Origin: Pseudomonadaceae bacterium
Lineage (GTDB): Bacteria; Pseudomonadota; Alphaproteobacteria; UBA2136; UBA6156
Length of the DNA: 5,277 nt
NCBI GenBank assembly: GCA_947464215.1
Contig: CANHVX010000072.1
Span: forward strand, 1 to 5,277
Reading direction: 5' to 3'
Part shown: piece by piece, positions 4,753 to 5,277 of the stretch
How the letters are laid out: each line of letters starts with the position of its first letter
How positions within the stretch are numbered: position 1 is the stretch's first letter
Notes under the pieces: model-generated
Database searches by the model: none
What the model was told of the DNA's origin: nothing
Seen by the model: only the letters and a program-made list of their open reading frames with translations
Position numbers and translations under genes: made by a program

Positions 4753-5277
4753 ATGAGTAAACAGCGCGAAACCCCCAAATCTGGCCTCGAACACAGCATT
4801 TTGCGCCGTGCCGAGGCCGACACCTCCCTGGCCGCCGAACTCGCCACCCAATACGAAGAACTTCTTAACGAATACAATAATTTAAAACGCGACTTTCTCG
4901 AGCAAGCCACCCTGCTCGAGCGCCTCCAACAGCAAGCCCCGATCGACGATGTCACTGGATTAGCTAATATTTTTAGCCTGGAGGCCGAAATCGAGCGCAG
5001 CCTTGCGGTGGCCCGCCGCCACCACCGGCTGCATGCCTTGCTGGTATTTTCTATCAACGATTACGAAGCCTTAGGTGCATTTGGTAGCCCCGTCACCACC
5101 GGTATTTTAACCCATATGGCGCGCCTGTTGCGCCAAAATATCCGCCCAACCGACATCGCCGCCCGCCTGCGCGAGGGCACCTTTGCCGTGCTGCTGAACG
5201 AGGTCCGCGCCGAGGGCCACGCCCACCAACGCGCACAAGCGATCACAGAAATTGTTCAACAAACTCCGTGCGTTGTG
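4753..5277 (+). CDS. Coiled-coil protein with degenerate GGDEF domain (3' end outside window)
   Basis: The frame is open for 175 codons from the ATG at 4753 to the window edge. Residues about 13-61 are charged and heptad-like (AELATQYEELLNEYNNLKRD onward), a probable coiled coil for dimerisation. Residues 65 onward align with the GGDEF (diguanylate cyclase) fold: DDVTGLANIFSLEAEIERSL corresponds to the usual D-LTGL-NR opening, ALLVFSINDYEALGAFG to the first metal-binding strand, and DIAARLREGTFAVLL to the signature hairpin. Key residues are missing: the metal-binding Asp before the Asn-Asp segment is Ser (S100), and the GG[D/E]EF motif is REGTF (140-144). It should therefore not make c-di-GMP; such domains often act as GTP or c-di-GMP sensors, or regulate an attached EAL domain, which could lie downstream. 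No signal peptide or membrane segment is seen, so it is probably cytoplasmic. It is divergent from the secreted-protein gene. Confidence 0.8.
   Translation, partial: MSKQRETPKSGLEHSILRRAEADTSLAAELATQYEELLNEYNNLKRDFLEQATLLERLQQQAPIDDVTGLANIFSLEAEIERSLAVARRHHRLHALLVFSINDYEALGAFGSPVTTGILTHMARLLRQNIRPTDIAARLREGTFAVLLNEVRAEGHAHQRAQAITEIVQQTPCVV

Noticed and set aside
4267..4851. Hydrophobic minus-strand open frame (194 codons) through the repeat region
   Set aside because: Its sequence is largely translation of the 8-base repeat and GC-rich repeats, and its 5' end is antisense to the better-supported GGDEF-family gene.

Overview
The window looks like a chromosomal stretch of a GC-rich Gram-negative bacterium. 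An alphaproteobacterium is my best guess, based on KatG style, GC-rich codon use and the architecture of the secreted protein; this is inference and I cannot name a genus. No rRNA, insertion sequence, prophage gene or CRISPR array is visible. The genes are individually transcribed rather than arranged as one operon.

Layout from left to right. (1) 1-1331, minus strand: the N-terminal 443 codons of a catalase-peroxidase (katG), cut by the left edge, with a good ribosome binding site. (2) 1464-1725, minus strand: a small tRNA cluster. In transcription order it has a clean tRNA-Ile(GAT) under a strong sigma70-type promoter, a decayed partial copy of that tRNA, and a tRNA-Ala(CGC) with an odd acceptor stem. 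(3) 1805-2602, plus strand: lgt, prolipoprotein diacylglyceryl transferase, divergent from the tRNA cluster, with nearly abutting promoter candidates. (4) 2603-2863: the intergenic space between convergent genes, containing nested inverted repeats that may be a dispersed palindromic element. (5) 2864-4243, minus strand: a secreted protein with a signal peptide, a tail-fibre/adhesin-like stalk, an Ig-like domain and a fibrinogen-like C-terminal module. (6) 4244-4752: about 510 bases between divergent genes with no credible gene. It is filled with repeats: two clusters of an 8-base G-rich (minus-strand) repeat able to form G-quadruplexes, between them an interrupted 'ATTGCGAGGAG ... GACGAAGCAATC' palindromic element, then short GC-rich direct repeats. 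(7) 4753-5277, plus strand: the start of a coiled-coil plus degenerate GGDEF protein, cut by the right edge.

The genes serve separate jobs: peroxide detoxification, translation, lipoprotein maturation, a surface or secreted adhesin, and probably c-di-GMP-linked signalling. I do not see a new multi-gene system. The most unusual material is the tRNA cluster with its decayed copy, the repeat-filled divergent intergenic region, the GGDEF domain lacking its active-site residues, and possible leaderless starts for lgt and the GGDEF gene.
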